A stretch of 64,000 nt of DNA from Bin5 sp022821545 (GCA_963664085.2 CAXXLO010000002.1:434001-498000), one strand, 5' to 3'; positions 24,413 through 35,222 are shown, numbered from the stretch's first letter. A program made the numbers and translations. Notes: a model not told the origin generated them from the sequence alone.

Positions 24413-26386
24413 ATGTCCACCACCCACTTTCCCTTCGGCCAGGACATTGCGTGGCAGCCGAATCCTGACTGGATCGCGCAAAGCAATCTGAAAGAATTTA
24501 TGGACCGGCACGGCATCGCTTCCTATGATGAACTGCTGGCGCGCTCGGTCGAAGACATCAGCTGGTTCTGGAACGCTGTGATGGAAGACCTCGATATCCG
24601 CTTCGCTCATCCCTACTCGCAGATCGTCGACCTGTCCGACGGCGCGCCCTTCGCCCGCTGGTGCGTCGGCGGGAAGATGAACATTGTTCACAACTGTCTC
24701 GACAAGCACCAGAGTACCGCGACCGCCTCCCGGCCCGCTCTCATCTGGGAAGGCGAGGAAGGGCAAGACGCCACCCTTACTTACGCCCAGCTTCACCAGG
24801 AAGTCTGCCGCTGCGCCAATGCCCTGCGCAGCCTAGGTATCGGCAGCGGCGACGCCGTCGGCCTCTACATGCCGATGATCCCCGAACTGGCCGTTGCCTT
24901 TTTGGCGGTTGTCAAAATAGGCGGAATCGTCCTGCCCCTGTTCAGCGGTTACGGCCCTTCCGCCATCAGAAACCGTCTCAACGACGGCGGCGCCAAAGCT
25001 GTTTTCTCCGCCGACGGCTTTCTGCGCCGCGGGCGGGACGTGCCAATGAAAGCGACGCTGGACGGGGCGCTGGCCGGTGTTCCCAGCGTTCGGCATGTGA
25101 TCGTCTGCAAGCGGCTTCCGGTTTCGTCGCCTGCCGCTCAAATCCCCTGGCACGCAGACCGGGACCACTGGTGGCATGAGCTGATTCCCCCACAGGCAAG
25201 CGAGGCCGAGACCAGCCTGACCGGCGCCGAAGATCCGCTGATGATCATCTACACCAGCGGCACCACCGGACCGCCAAAAGGCGCTGTCCATACCCACTGC
25301 GGATTTCCAGTCAAAGGCGCCCAGGATATGCGTCACGCCATGGACGTCAAGCCCGGTGATCGCGTCTACTGGATGACCGATATGGGCTGGATGATGGGGC
25401 CGTGGCTCGTTCTGGCCACCCTGCTAAACCGCGCAACCATGTTCTTCTTTGACGGCGCCCCCGACTACCCATCGGTCGACCGCGTATGGGAGCTTTGCGC
25501 AAAGCACAGGATCACCCTTCTGGGACTCTCGCCGATGCTCGTGCGGACGCTGATGCCTCACGGAACCGGCCACGTGACCCGCCATGATCTCTCACGCCTG
25601 CGGGCAGTCGGCGCCACCGGAAGCCCCTGGGGCCCCTCAAGTTGGCGCTGGATTTTCGAAAACGTGCTCGAAAGCCGCAAGCCGCTCTTCAACTATACGG
25701 GCGGCACGGAGATCAGCGGCGGCATCCTGGCCGGCAGCCTGTTCAAACCGCTCAAACCTGCCGCTTTCGGAGGACCGATTCCCGGAATGGATGCCGACGT
25801 CGTCGACGAGTCCGGCAACCCTGTCCGCGGCGAAGTGGGCGACCTGATTGTCCGTCAGCCCTGGATCGGAATGACGCGCGGCTTCTGGGGCGCCAACGAG
25901 CGTTATCTGGATACCTACTGGAGCCGTTTCGACGGCATGTGGGTGCATGGAGATTTCTGCGCCATTGACGAGGACGACATGTGGTACATCCTGGGGCGCA
26001 GCGACGACACCATAAGCATCGCCGGCAAGCGTCTGGGGCCCGCAGAGGTCGAAACGCTGGTCAATGCCCATCCCGACGTCACCGAATCCGCGGCTGTCGC
26101 CGTGCCCCATCCCCTGAAGGACAACGACGTAGTCGTGTTCGCCGTCCTCAAACCGGGCGTCGACGCCAGCGAATCCTTACGCGCCTCCCTGCATGAGCGC
26201 ATCACCACCGAGTTGGGCCGCCCCCTCAGGCCCAAAGAGGTCAGATTCTGCGCCGCGCTCCCCAAGACGCGCAATGCCAAGGTGATGCACCGCCTCATCC
26301 GGGCCGCTTACCTGGGCGATGATCCAGGCGACATTACCGCCCTGGAAGATCCCGCCGCCTTGCAGGCGATCCGGCAGTCGGCATGA
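24413..26386 (+). CDS. AMP-forming acyl-CoA synthetase (acetyl-CoA synthetase-like)
   Basis: 657 residues. The P-loop-like core MIIYTSGTTGPPKGAVHT (about 276-293) and the A5-type block FNYTGGTEISGG (about 426) mark the adenylate-forming superfamily. GRSDDTISIAGKRLGP (about 528) and the catalytic Lys in KTRNAKVMHRL (about 625) complete the C-terminal lid. The N-terminal NPDWIAQSNLKEFM stretch and overall length resemble acetyl- or acetoacetyl-CoA synthetases rather than long-chain ligases. It converts a carboxylic acid, ATP and CoA to acyl-CoA. It overlaps the next gene by four bases (ATGA), so the two are coupled. Acyl specificity is not readable here. Confidence 0.9.
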   Translation: MSTTHFPFGQDIAWQPNPDWIAQSNLKEFMDRHGIASYDELLARSVEDISWFWNAVMEDLDIRFAHPYSQIVDLSDGAPFARWCVGGKMNIVHNCLDKHQSTATASRPALIWEGEEGQDATLTYAQLHQEVCRCANALRSLGIGSGDAVGLYMPMIPELAVAFLAVVKIGGIVLPLFSGYGPSAIRNRLNDGGAKAVFSADGFLRRGRDVPMKATLDGALAGVPSVRHVIVCKRLPVSSPAAQIPWHADRDHWWHELIPPQASEAETSLTGAEDPLMIIYTSGTTGPPKGAVHTHCGFPVKGAQDMRHAMDVKPGDRVYWMTDMGWMMGPWLVLATLLNRATMFFFDGAPDYPSVDRVWELCAKHRITLLGLSPMLVRTLMPHGTGHVTRHDLSRLRAVGATGSPWGPSSWRWIFENVLESRKPLFNYTGGTEISGGILAGSLFKPLKPAAFGGPIPGMDADVVDESGNPVRGEVGDLIVRQPWIGMTRGFWGANERYLDTYWSRFDGMWVHGDFCAIDEDDMWYILGRSDDTISIAGKRLGPAEVETLVNAHPDVTESAAVAVPHPLKDNDVVVFAVLKPGVDASESLRASLHERITTELGRPLRPKEVRFCAALPKTRNAKVMHRLIRAAYLGDDPGDITALEDPAALQAIRQSA

Positions 26387-28296
26387 ACCTTCTCTCCCTT
26401 GAAAACGTCTCCAAGCAGTTTTCCGAGCGGCTGTTGCTCGATGCCGTCTCGCTCTCCATCAACGCCGGCGAACGTATCGGCCTGATCGGCGTCAACGGCA
26501 GCGGCAAAACGACCCTTCTCCGCATGATTGCGGGTCTGGAAGCGCCCGACGACGGCCAGGTCACTGTCTGGGGCGGCGTGCGCATCGAGATGGTCCAACA
26601 AGAGCCGCAGCTGGACGAGAACGCGACCGTACTCGAGCAACTTTTCCGCAGCAGCTCGCCGCAGATGCGCCTCCTGCGGGACTATGAAAGCGCCAGCCAG
26701 CGCCTTGAGCACGAACCGGCCAGCCAGGCCCTGCAGCAGCGCCTGCTGGAACTGTCCGAGGAGATGGAGCGGAGCGGCGGCTGGGCCGCAGCCGCCAACG
26801 CCAAATCAATCCTGACAAAGTTGGGAATCAGCGACTTTGACGCCCGTATCGAAACTCTCAGCGGCGGACAGCGCAAACGCGTCGCCCTGGCCCGGGCCTT
26901 GATCGACCGCGCCGACCTGCTGGTCCTTGACGAACCGACCAACCACATAGATATCGAGATAATCGAATGGCTGGAAGACTACCTGACCACCGAACCCGGC
27001 GCACTTCTGATGGTCACCCATGATCGGCGCTTTCTCGACCGCGTCGTCCATCGCATCGTCGAACTGGACCGGCGCCGGCTCGTCTCCTACGCCGGCAACT
27101 ACAGCCGTTATCTGGAGCTGCGTCAACTCCGCCACGAACGCCTCGCCGCCGAGGAACGGCAGCGCCTGAAGCTCCTCAAACGAGAGCTCGAATGGATTCG
27201 GCGAACGCCAATGGCACGGGGCACGAAGCAGAAAGCCCGCAGGCAACGTGTGGCCGAGCTCCAGCGCATCCACTACGATTCCGACACCGATCGCGTCGTC
27301 ATGGCCCTGGCCACCCGCCGTCTCGGCAAGACCATTCTCACGGCGAAAGGTCTGACCAAATCCTACGAAGGTTCGGCCGCAGTAAATCAGGTTGATTTTA
27401 CGCTTGAACCGGGTGACCGCATCGGCCTCCTCGGCCCGAACGGCGCCGGCAAGAGTACCTTCCTCGACATGCTGGCCGGCAGGGTCAATCTCGACGCGGG
27501 GCAGATCAAATGGGGCGAAACGGTGCGGCTCGGATACTATGACCAGCAGACGCGCGACCTCGACGACGTGCAGCGTCTGATTGAGTTCATCGAGGAGGAG
27601 GCATCCCTGATTCAGGCGCGCGACGGCAGCCGCGTGGAGGCGGCACAGATGATGGAGTGGTTTTTGTTTCCCCGCAAAATGCAGTGGGGGCGCATAGGCA
27701 GCCTCAGCGGCGGTGAGCGCCGCCGGCTCTACCTCCTGCGCACTTTGGTCCATCAGCCAAACGTGCTTCTGCTGGACGAGCCAACTAACGATCTGGACGT
27801 GCAGACACTGACCGTGCTCGAAGAGTTCCTGGACGCCTTCACCGGCTGCCTGATCGTTGCCAGCCACGACCGCTACTTCCTCGACCGCACCGTCGACTTC
27901 ATCATGCCCTTCGAGGACGGGCGCCTGGGAAAACGATACCCCGCCCCGTACGAAACCTACCGGCGGCTGTACAGCCAGGACCAGCAGGCCCGCCGCGCCG
28001 ACCATTCTCGGAATGCTCCGGCGCCGGGGCGGCCCGCCGCCAATGGACAGACGGCCCCGCGACCGGCCGGAACGGGCAAGAAGCTAACCTGGAAGGAGAG
28101 TCAGGAGTTGACGCGTTTGGAAACGGAGATTGCCGGCTGGGAAGAGGAGCAGACGCGTCTGCAGCAGCAGATCAACGACAGCGGCAGCGACTACCAGGCG
28201 CTCCAAAACCTCTCTGCCAGACTGTCAGCTGTCGAACTGTCGCTGGAATCGGCCTTCGAGCGTTGGGCGGAACTGTCCGAGCGCCAGGAGTTCTGA
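26383..28296 (+). CDS. ABC-F family ATPase (Uup-like)
   Basis: 637 residues with two ABC cassettes and no membrane part. Cassette 1: GVNGSGKTT (about 37), LSGGQRKRVALARAL (about 162) and LVLDEPTNHIDIE. Cassette 2: GPNGAGKST (about 350), LSGGERRRLYLLRTL (about 442) and LLLDEPTNDLD. The basic ABC-F linker region lies between (LLKRELEWIRRTPMARGTK). The C-terminal 80 residues are a coiled coil (ELTRLETEIAGWEEEQTRLQ) as in Uup. ABC-F proteins act on the ribosome; Uup-type members are also linked to DNA-branch handling. It is translationally coupled to the synthetase and convergent with the caspase gene. Confidence 0.92.
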   Translation: MNLLSLENVSKQFSERLLLDAVSLSINAGERIGLIGVNGSGKTTLLRMIAGLEAPDDGQVTVWGGVRIEMVQQEPQLDENATVLEQLFRSSSPQMRLLRDYESASQRLEHEPASQALQQRLLELSEEMERSGGWAAAANAKSILTKLGISDFDARIETLSGGQRKRVALARALIDRADLLVLDEPTNHIDIEIIEWLEDYLTTEPGALLMVTHDRRFLDRVVHRIVELDRRRLVSYAGNYSRYLELRQLRHERLAAEERQRLKLLKRELEWIRRTPMARGTKQKARRQRVAELQRIHYDSDTDRVVMALATRRLGKTILTAKGLTKSYEGSAAVNQVDFTLEPGDRIGLLGPNGAGKSTFLDMLAGRVNLDAGQIKWGETVRLGYYDQQTRDLDDVQRLIEFIEEEASLIQARDGSRVEAAQMMEWFLFPRKMQWGRIGSLSGGERRRLYLLRTLVHQPNVLLLDEPTNDLDVQTLTVLEEFLDAFTGCLIVASHDRYFLDRTVDFIMPFEDGRLGKRYPAPYETYRRLYSQDQQARRADHSRNAPAPGRPAANGQTAPRPAGTGKKLTWKESQELTRLETEIAGWEEEQTRLQQQINDSGSDYQALQNLSARLSAVELSLESAFERWAELSERQEF

Positions 28297-28319
28297 GACC
28301 CGCAACTGGTTGCCGGGAG

Positions 28320-31300
28320 CTACTTGAACTGCCGGCGCAGCGCCTCGAGCGACTCCTCGGCGTAGAAATACTCGAAGTGATGGCAGCCGAGCACATCCAC
28401 CTGCAGGTCCGGCCAGTTACCGCCCCGCACACCCCGCGCCGACGCTACCCCAACCAGCAGGTCATTCGGGCCCAGAACCTGGTCCAACGTCTTGTCAAGT
28501 AGTCGCGTCATCTCTGTCTTGGAGAACAGCTTGCGCCAGTTCACGGGACCGTCCATCTCGGAGTTGACTCCGATTTGGATATAGTACTTCACGTTCACCT
28601 CATTGCGCGGGTCATTGAGCTTCTGATACAGCTCCGCGCTCGGCGCAAGGTCCTGTATACCGGTCGTCAACCGCGCGATCCCAATCACCAACAACTGGGC
28701 CAGGAGTTCATAGTCCATCAGCCCCGCCTGATTGAGAATAATCGTCGCCAGCCACGGAATCAGCCGGTGCGATTCAGCCAGCACGGTGCCGGTGTTATGC
28801 GCGCCAACCATGATAACCCGCTCCACAAACTGATGCCCACTCTCCATCTCGACGCAAACACGGGCGACCTGGGTCCCCATGCTGTGGCTATATATGTCGA
28901 GCGGCGGCCCCGTATCGGCGCCAAATCCGAGACGGCGCAGCTGCGCCGTCATCAGCAGACCGCTCTCGCGGATGCCCGTGTTGATCGTCTCGTAGTCGAA
29001 CGTCAACGCCAGATCGTATTCATCCAGCTCCATCAGATGCGGAAGCGCTCTCTGGACCAACTTATCGGTGCTGCTGCCGAAGCCGTGAGTGATAAGAAGC
29101 GCCCGCCGCGCCTTGGAAACGTCCTGTGACGTAACCTTCGAATAGACCGGTGCGCCGCCCTCGCCTAAACGGACCTGGCGCACGCCCAGGTCAGGCGGGA
29201 GCTTCTGATAAAATAACTTATAGAAAAGCACGCGCACGGCATGTTTCGCATCTCGGACAGATGGTTCCCCTCCGCCGTCCCCGTCGTCGGACGCCGGATC
29301 CTTGCGCGCCGCGGCTTCGGCTCGCCGCCACTCCTCCTGGAAAAAGCCGATCAGCCGCCCGAACACACCTCCCACGCCTCTGCCGACTTCGCCTCCAGCC
29401 CCCGTATTGCTCCCCGTATTGCTCCCCGTATTGCTGCCCGCGTTCGACCTTGTTCTTCGCCATCCGTCCGCGAGACCGGAATCTGCCTCCGCCGAATCCG
29501 GGACGGGCAGGTGGGTAATCTCCACCGCCATGCGCCTTCTGTCGCCGGACTGGGACATGTTCCGGGCGTCGGTTGGATGGCCGACCATGTAGTAGTATTC
29601 GCCGTCAAAAGCGACCGCGGCGATCCCGGCAATGTCCGGGTCGTTCTCCACACTCAGCGCAATCCGCAGCGGAGACTCGGCGCTGATTGTCTTAAGCTGC
29701 TCCGCTGAACTGTCTAGGACCAGCACACCGGGTGACCCGCCGCCGGCTCCCGCGTTGTGCGAGAATGAGAGCGGCTGGAAAAACGGCGCGGCTTCAGGGG
29801 TGTTCAGACCGGGTGGCAGGGAGATTGGATCGTCCGCATCCCAGGCGAAATGTCTCAGACTGCTCACAACCAGGAGGCCCCCCAGGCCCGCCGGCTTCTC
29901 CACCGTGATGTCCAGGTCCGTTCCCACATTGATCCTGTTCTGCCCCTGCGGCAGAGCACATTCCTCCTGCTTGCGAAGGGCTGTAACCGCCACTTGCTTT
30001 GTAATCCAGCGATCATGTGTATCGTCCCGCTGCACCATCAGATTGCGCACGCGCGGGCCGTCGTAACGGATGCCGTTCATCAGTTCTGCCAGCGGGCCGA
30101 ATGCCCGCGTCTGTTCCGTCCCGTTCGGCTCGTTCAGCTCCGGCATCTCCAATACGTCGAAGGAGGTGGGAACGCGCGTGGCGAAGACTTTGAATATCTC
30201 CGTCTCGGACTCTTTTCCCGGGTCCTTCACGACCGGCTCAATGTTGTTGATGAAGAACTCCTTGCCCGGCGCCACCAGCTGGTAGGGCGCCCGATCCGGA
30301 AAGATGCGTCGGATGCCGAATTGCGCGGACAGTGAGAAGGCGGTTACATAGAGATTTTCTGAGCTGTTGTTCCGCACTGTAACCCAGAGCTTGCGCCCCG
30401 GCGGCAGCACACCGTCCCGACCCAGCGGCTCGCCGTCCTTAGGAGAGGTAAAGCTGGCACGCGTGTACGTCTGGACGTCAATGCTCAACGCCTCTTCCAT
30501 CAGTGCCATCGGCGCCGGATTGCGCAGCGTGCGTACATTGTGGAAGGTAGCCAGATGGTGCAGATACTCAACCGTTTTTGCCGCCCCCGCTTGTGTACGC
30601 GCCGGCCTGTCCTGCACAATCTGGACGCCGCTGCCGTCCTGGATTACGTAGGCGTCGTTCTCGACGGCCACTTGGAAACGGGTAAATCCATCCTGAGCGC
30701 TTCCTCCCACCGCGTGCAGAAACGGGGATGAGGGCGCGGTGGTCAACTCCGCCAGCAGAAAAGGATCGGCGCAGGTCACCTCGTACATCAACCTCTCGTA
30801 TCCGTAAGCCGTGACCTTCACCCTGGCAGGCAGACTGAACTCGGTGTGGCGCACACCCTTGATCAGCGCGTATGACGAATCGACCCTGGATTCGGTCACT
30901 TCGCCGCGGCCAAGTCCCCGGCCCTCCAGCGCATCGCTGCCCGCCGGGAACAGCTCCACGCGGCTGCCCGGCGTAAGACCGACCGCCGCGCCGCCGCCGA
31001 TGCGAATAACGACGTCGTTTCCCGCTTCTCCCGCCTCTCTGGCGCTGATAACGTTCAGATAAGAGCCGGCATGGGGCGTAAGTTCGCCGAAGACGGCACG
31101 GTTGCCCGGTCCCTCCAATTGGGGGATCTGACGCGCATAGACGCTATGCACCTGGGTCTGCACCGCGTCGTGGACCTCCCTCCAGCTCATCTGCGGGTGC
31201 AGCTCCTGCAGCTTCCGCAGCAGGAAATAGCTCATCGCTCCGTACCACGCGCCGTTGGTCGGCGAGCGGTATTCGTGGCTCATCTCCTCATCCCGGCAAC

Positions 31301-31931
31301 CGGCCAGCAGGACGTGTTCGCTGCCCAGCTTTGCGGACCAGTGCCGGCCGGCCGCCGTTCTCCCACCCGACGCCTCGGGTAGAACCGTGGCCGCAGGCCG
31401 CAGGCGGCGGTCTGCCGCGGTCCGCCGCACCGGCACAAGCGCGCGTGTGCCCGAACCGGCGTGGCAGCAGTCCAACACTACCGTTACCAGCGCGCCTCTC
31501 TCCTCGGCCGCAGCGATCAGCGCAGCCAGTTCCTTGTCCAATATGTCGTAGACGGGCTTGCCGCCGTCGTCCACTGCGCGGCTGTCGCAGGGCACCAGCG
31601 TCTCGTCGTAACCGTCCGGCTCATTGGGGTCGGTAGAGATGGCCTGGGAGCCGTGCCCACTGAAGTGGAAAAAGATCTGGTCGCCGTTTTTGGCCTGCTC
31701 GATCAGCCACCGCCAGCCCTCTATGATGTTTTGTCGGGAGGGGAGCTTTTCATCCGGTTCCGCCCCTGTCGATGTCAGCAGCCGGATGTTCTCGGTCGGT
31801 ACGCCCATTCGTTGGGTCAGAAATCCGTAAATCGCCCTGGCGTCGTTGGCGCAGCCGCCCAGATCGGACACCACACTGCTCCGGTAATGATTGATACCGA
31901 CCACCAGAGCAAACAACCGCGGAGACAACAT
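28320..31931 (-). CDS. Caspase-like protease fused to an alpha/beta-hydrolase (lipase-like) domain
   Basis: 1203 residues from ATG 31931 (GAGG seven bases upstream). Residues 1-240 are a caspase/metacaspase (peptidase C14) domain: FALVVGINHY at the start, the catalytic His in HFSGHGSQ (His93) and Cys in LDCCHAGSG (Cys156). The middle 600 residues contain beta-rich modules and no family I can name. A repeat-made linker (GSNTG units, DNA 29400-29435) precedes a basic stretch. Residues about 970-1190 are an alpha/beta hydrolase like PGAP1 or lipase: LLITHGFGSSTDKL (oxyanion), IYSHSMGTQ (Ser1017), PNDLLV (Asp) and GCHHFEYF (His). No signal peptide. A protease that could activate, or be paired with, a membrane lipase suggests a cell-death effector, which is inference. 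Confidence 0.82.
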   Translation of the reverse strand: MLSPRLFALVVGINHYRSSVVSDLGGCANDARAIYGFLTQRMGVPTENIRLLTSTGAEPDEKLPSRQNIIEGWRWLIEQAKNGDQIFFHFSGHGSQAISTDPNEPDGYDETLVPCDSRAVDDGGKPVYDILDKELAALIAAAEERGALVTVVLDCCHAGSGTRALVPVRRTAADRRLRPAATVLPEASGGRTAAGRHWSAKLGSEHVLLAGCRDEEMSHEYRSPTNGAWYGAMSYFLLRKLQELHPQMSWREVHDAVQTQVHSVYARQIPQLEGPGNRAVFGELTPHAGSYLNVISAREAGEAGNDVVIRIGGGAAVGLTPGSRVELFPAGSDALEGRGLGRGEVTESRVDSSYALIKGVRHTEFSLPARVKVTAYGYERLMYEVTCADPFLLAELTTAPSSPFLHAVGGSAQDGFTRFQVAVENDAYVIQDGSGVQIVQDRPARTQAGAAKTVEYLHHLATFHNVRTLRNPAPMALMEEALSIDVQTYTRASFTSPKDGEPLGRDGVLPPGRKLWVTVRNNSSENLYVTAFSLSAQFGIRRIFPDRAPYQLVAPGKEFFINNIEPVVKDPGKESETEIFKVFATRVPTSFDVLEMPELNEPNGTEQTRAFGPLAELMNGIRYDGPRVRNLMVQRDDTHDRWITKQVAVTALRKQEECALPQGQNRINVGTDLDITVEKPAGLGGLLVVSSLRHFAWDADDPISLPPGLNTPEAAPFFQPLSFSHNAGAGGGSPGVLVLDSSAEQLKTISAESPLRIALSVENDPDIAGIAAVAFDGEYYYMVGHPTDARNMSQSGDRRRMAVEITHLPVPDSAEADSGLADGWRRTRSNAGSNTGSNTGSNTGAGGEVGRGVGGVFGRLIGFFQEEWRRAEAAARKDPASDDGDGGGEPSVRDAKHAVRVLFYKLFYQKLPPDLGVRQVRLGEGGAPVYSKVTSQDVSKARRALLITHGFGSSTDKLVQRALPHLMELDEYDLALTFDYETINTGIRESGLLMTAQLRRLGFGADTGPPLDIYSHSMGTQVARVCVEMESGHQFVERVIMVGAHNTGTVLAESHRLIPWLATIILNQAGLMDYELLAQLLVIGIARLTTGIQDLAPSAELYQKLNDPRNEVNVKYYIQIGVNSEMDGPVNWRKLFSKTEMTRLLDKTLDQVLGPNDLLVGVASARGVRGGNWPDLQVDVLGCHHFEYFYAEESLEALRRQFK
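29400..29435. repeat. Three tandem 12-bp repeats inside the caspase-hydrolase gene
   Basis: CCCCGTATTGCT is repeated three times head to tail. On the coding (minus) strand this gives SNTG units, the low-complexity GSNTGSNTGSNTG linker. A 12-bp unit keeps the frame when copy number changes, so linker length may vary between strains. Confidence 0.85.
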
Positions 31932-32130
31932 TCGCAATCCTCAGAGACAAGTGAGACACGCTGCTGCTTTGCGAAAAGCGAGCGGACAGTCTATGGGAAA
32001 TAGAGCGATCATAGCACATTGACGGCACAATGAATAACCGGAAATGGCGAAAATGCGCGGGTCACTGTTTCCAATAGAACATCGCTGAACTCGTTGGCGC
32101 TCTGCCCAGATTACGGCAAACGCTAAGCGC
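31932..32130. other. Intergenic region upstream of the caspase-hydrolase gene
   Basis: About 200 bases between two minus-strand genes. TATGAT on the minus strand (32016-32011) could be a -10 box for the caspase gene, about 80 bases before its ATG, but no good -35 is seen. Nothing else recognised. Confidence 0.35.
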
Positions 32131-32898
32131 TCACTCGTCCGACCGCTGTTCTCTCACCGCCCGCGCCAGCGCCGGCAGCAACTCCCCGCTCCTTCCCTGC
32201 AGAAAAATGTCGGCAATCGTCGAGATAGGACCCGGCTCCGGGTTCACGTCGATGACCGCAGCCCCTGCCTGTCTGGCGACAAGCGGCAACTGCGACGCCG
32301 GATAGACCAGCCCGCTCGTCCCCACCACCAGCATCACGTCGCAATCTTGGGCCGCAGCGGCCGCCTCTTCCACTGCATCCCAGGGCAGACTCTCCCCAAA
32401 CCAGACCACATCCGGCCGTACCGAATCTCCGCAAAGGCCGCACGCGGGCGGCGAATCCGCTCGGCGCTCCTCTACCGTCAAATGATGCGGCGCCGCGCAC
32501 GCAGCGCAGCGGTAATTGGACAGAGTGCCATGCAGGTGGAGCACGTCCGCGCTGCCGGCCTGCTCGTGCAGATCATCTACATTCTGCGTCACCAGCAAGA
32601 AGTCTCCGCATAGTCTCGCAAGCTCGGCCAGGGCAGCATGCCCGTGGTTGGGCGCGGCCGCGCCCAACTGCTGCAGCCGCCACATGTACCAGCGCCACAC
32701 CAGTCCCGGGTCCCGTTCAAACCCCTGCGGAGTGGCCAGCTCCTCGACATCAAAACGGCTCCACAAACCGGTCTGCGCGTCCCGAAAAGTCGGCACACCC
32801 GACTCCGCGCTCACCCCGGCGCCCGTCAAACACACAACTGCCGATGCAGCCGAAAAAAGCTGCGCGGCCCTGGCAATAGCCTCTTCAACGCCATCCAT
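32131..32898 (-). CDS. cobB: Sirtuin, NAD-dependent protein deacylase (SIR2 family)
   Basis: 255 residues. LTGAGVSAESGVPTFRD (about 24-40) binds NAD. TQNVDDLHEQAG (about 104) and HLHGT (about 121, catalytic His) follow. Four zinc cysteines are in the pairs CAAC and CGLC. VVGTSGLVYPASQLP and INPEPG-like DVNPEPG close the NAD site. The WYMWRLQQ stretch (Tyr and Arg three apart) is the class III signature for succinyl/malyl-lysine substrates, so desuccinylase activity is likely besides deacetylation. It follows the phosphoglycerate mutase gene by 46 bases and may share its transcript. Confidence 0.92.
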   Translation of the reverse strand: MDGVEEAIARAAQLFSAASAVVCLTGAGVSAESGVPTFRDAQTGLWSRFDVEELATPQGFERDPGLVWRWYMWRLQQLGAAAPNHGHAALAELARLCGDFLLVTQNVDDLHEQAGSADVLHLHGTLSNYRCAACAAPHHLTVEERRADSPPACGLCGDSVRPDVVWFGESLPWDAVEEAAAAAQDCDVMLVVGTSGLVYPASQLPLVARQAGAAVIDVNPEPGPISTIADIFLQGRSGELLPALARAVREQRSDE

Positions 32899-32918
32899 TT
32901 TCGCTATTCCCAGGCCTC

Positions 32919-32938
32919 ACCACTGACCACTGATTACA
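32919..32938. repeat. CCACTGACCACTG-type intergenic repeat, copy 1
   Basis: ACCACTGACCACTGATTAC lies in the 46-base gap between the sirtuin and mutase genes. A closely similar run lies at 38274-38300. Such CTGACCACTG runs occur as intergenic filler in some GC-rich genomes; no function is known. Confidence 0.4.
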
Positions 32939-32944
32939 GCAGTT

Positions 32945-34177
32945 TCACGCGCCGAAACGCTTCAACCGGCCCGCATGGGCCATCGCCTGCGGGAGCAGCG
33001 TCGTCGCATGGCACAGCCCCAGTTGACCCCCGGCGCAGGCCCGTTCACCGAAACTGCGGCTCGCATCCGGCATCGCATGAGGGCTCCACAACAGCGTCGG
33101 CACCGGATGCCAGCTGTGGCTGCGCAGCACCGCCGGCGTACTGTGGTCCCCGGTTACGATCAGCGCCCCCGGCCCCAGCTCCAGAATGCGGGGAATTTCC
33201 GCGTCTACAGCTTCAATCTCGCGGACCTTCGCCTTGAAGTCGCCGTCCTCCCCGTAGCTGTCCGTCTTTTTGACATGAACGAAGAAAAAGTCGTACTCGT
33301 CCCACGCCGCGACCAGCGCGTCGATCTCGTGCCGCGGCCGGTCACCCTCAAACCGGATCGCCTCCATCCCCACCAGGCTGGCCACCCCCCGGTACATTGG
33401 GTAGACCGCGATGGCGCCCGCCCGCATCCCGAAGATGTCCGGGAAAAGCGGCAGCCCCGGGTCCTGCGCCAGGCCCCGCAAATTCAGGCTATTCGCCTGG
33501 GGCTCATCGGCCAGCGCTTCACGCGCGTGCGCAGTCCATCGATTCACCAGTTCCGCCGTACGCGCGCCCTCGCCGCTCCCGCTCTCGTCCCGCACCGGCA
33601 GCGGCGCTTTGCCTACCGCCAGCGGGTCCGTGTCCGTCAAACTGCCTCCCAGCCCCTCGCCCCGCAGCACGAAGACGAAGCGATGCTCCTGCACCGGCTC
33701 GACGAAAACCTCACAGTCCTCGAGCAACCCGGCGCCCGCCTCCCGCAGCTTCGCCGCCAGCCGGATGCATTCATCCGTAGAGATCCGCCCCGCCCGCCGG
33801 TCCGTGATCAGCCCGCTGCCGTCGACCGAGGCGAAATTGCCCCGTGCGGCCACGTCTTTTGCCTGCAAGGGGAAGCCGATACCCAGCGCCTCCAGCACCC
33901 CGCGACCGATCATGTAGCGGACCGGATCGTAACCGAACAGGCTCAAATGCGCCGGCCCGCTTCCCGGTTCGACGCCGGCGCGAATCGGAATGCTCAGTCC
34001 CAACGACCCGGAGACGGCCAGGGCGTCCAGATTGGGAGTGTGAGCCGTCTCCAATTCGGTCCTTCCGCCCAGCGAAGCCGGCAGCCCGCCCAGTCCGTCC
34101 ATCACCAACAGAACGATCTTGCCGCCGTCCTGTCGCAGATCACGCATCAAATCAAAGTCGGTGAATGGAGACGTCAT
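32945..34177 (-). CDS. apgM: 2,3-bisphosphoglycerate-independent phosphoglycerate mutase, archaeal type
   Basis: 410 residues of the alkaline-phosphatase superfamily. IVLLVMDGLGGLP (about 21-33) holds the first metal Asp. GSGPAHLSLFGYDP (about 72) is the conserved phosphoryl-acceptor region with Ser. RGNFASVDG, ITDRRAGRIST (about 124) and ALIVTGDHSTPAVLRSHSWHPVP (about 343-365) supply substrate and metal ligands, matching ApgM rather than the longer GpmI. It interconverts 3- and 2-phosphoglycerate in glycolysis and gluconeogenesis. AGGAG lies eight bases before the ATG. Its 3' neighbour is the sirtuin. Confidence 0.93.
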   Translation of the reverse strand: MTSPFTDFDLMRDLRQDGGKIVLLVMDGLGGLPASLGGRTELETAHTPNLDALAVSGSLGLSIPIRAGVEPGSGPAHLSLFGYDPVRYMIGRGVLEALGIGFPLQAKDVAARGNFASVDGSGLITDRRAGRISTDECIRLAAKLREAGAGLLEDCEVFVEPVQEHRFVFVLRGEGLGGSLTDTDPLAVGKAPLPVRDESGSGEGARTAELVNRWTAHAREALADEPQANSLNLRGLAQDPGLPLFPDIFGMRAGAIAVYPMYRGVASLVGMEAIRFEGDRPRHEIDALVAAWDEYDFFFVHVKKTDSYGEDGDFKAKVREIEAVDAEIPRILELGPGALIVTGDHSTPAVLRSHSWHPVPTLLWSPHAMPDASRSFGERACAGGQLGLCHATTLLPQAMAHAGRLKRFGA

Positions 34178-34209
34178 CGTCTGGACTCCTAATCCTCACT
34201 ACTCTTCAC

Positions 34210-35222
<1,013 letters not shown>

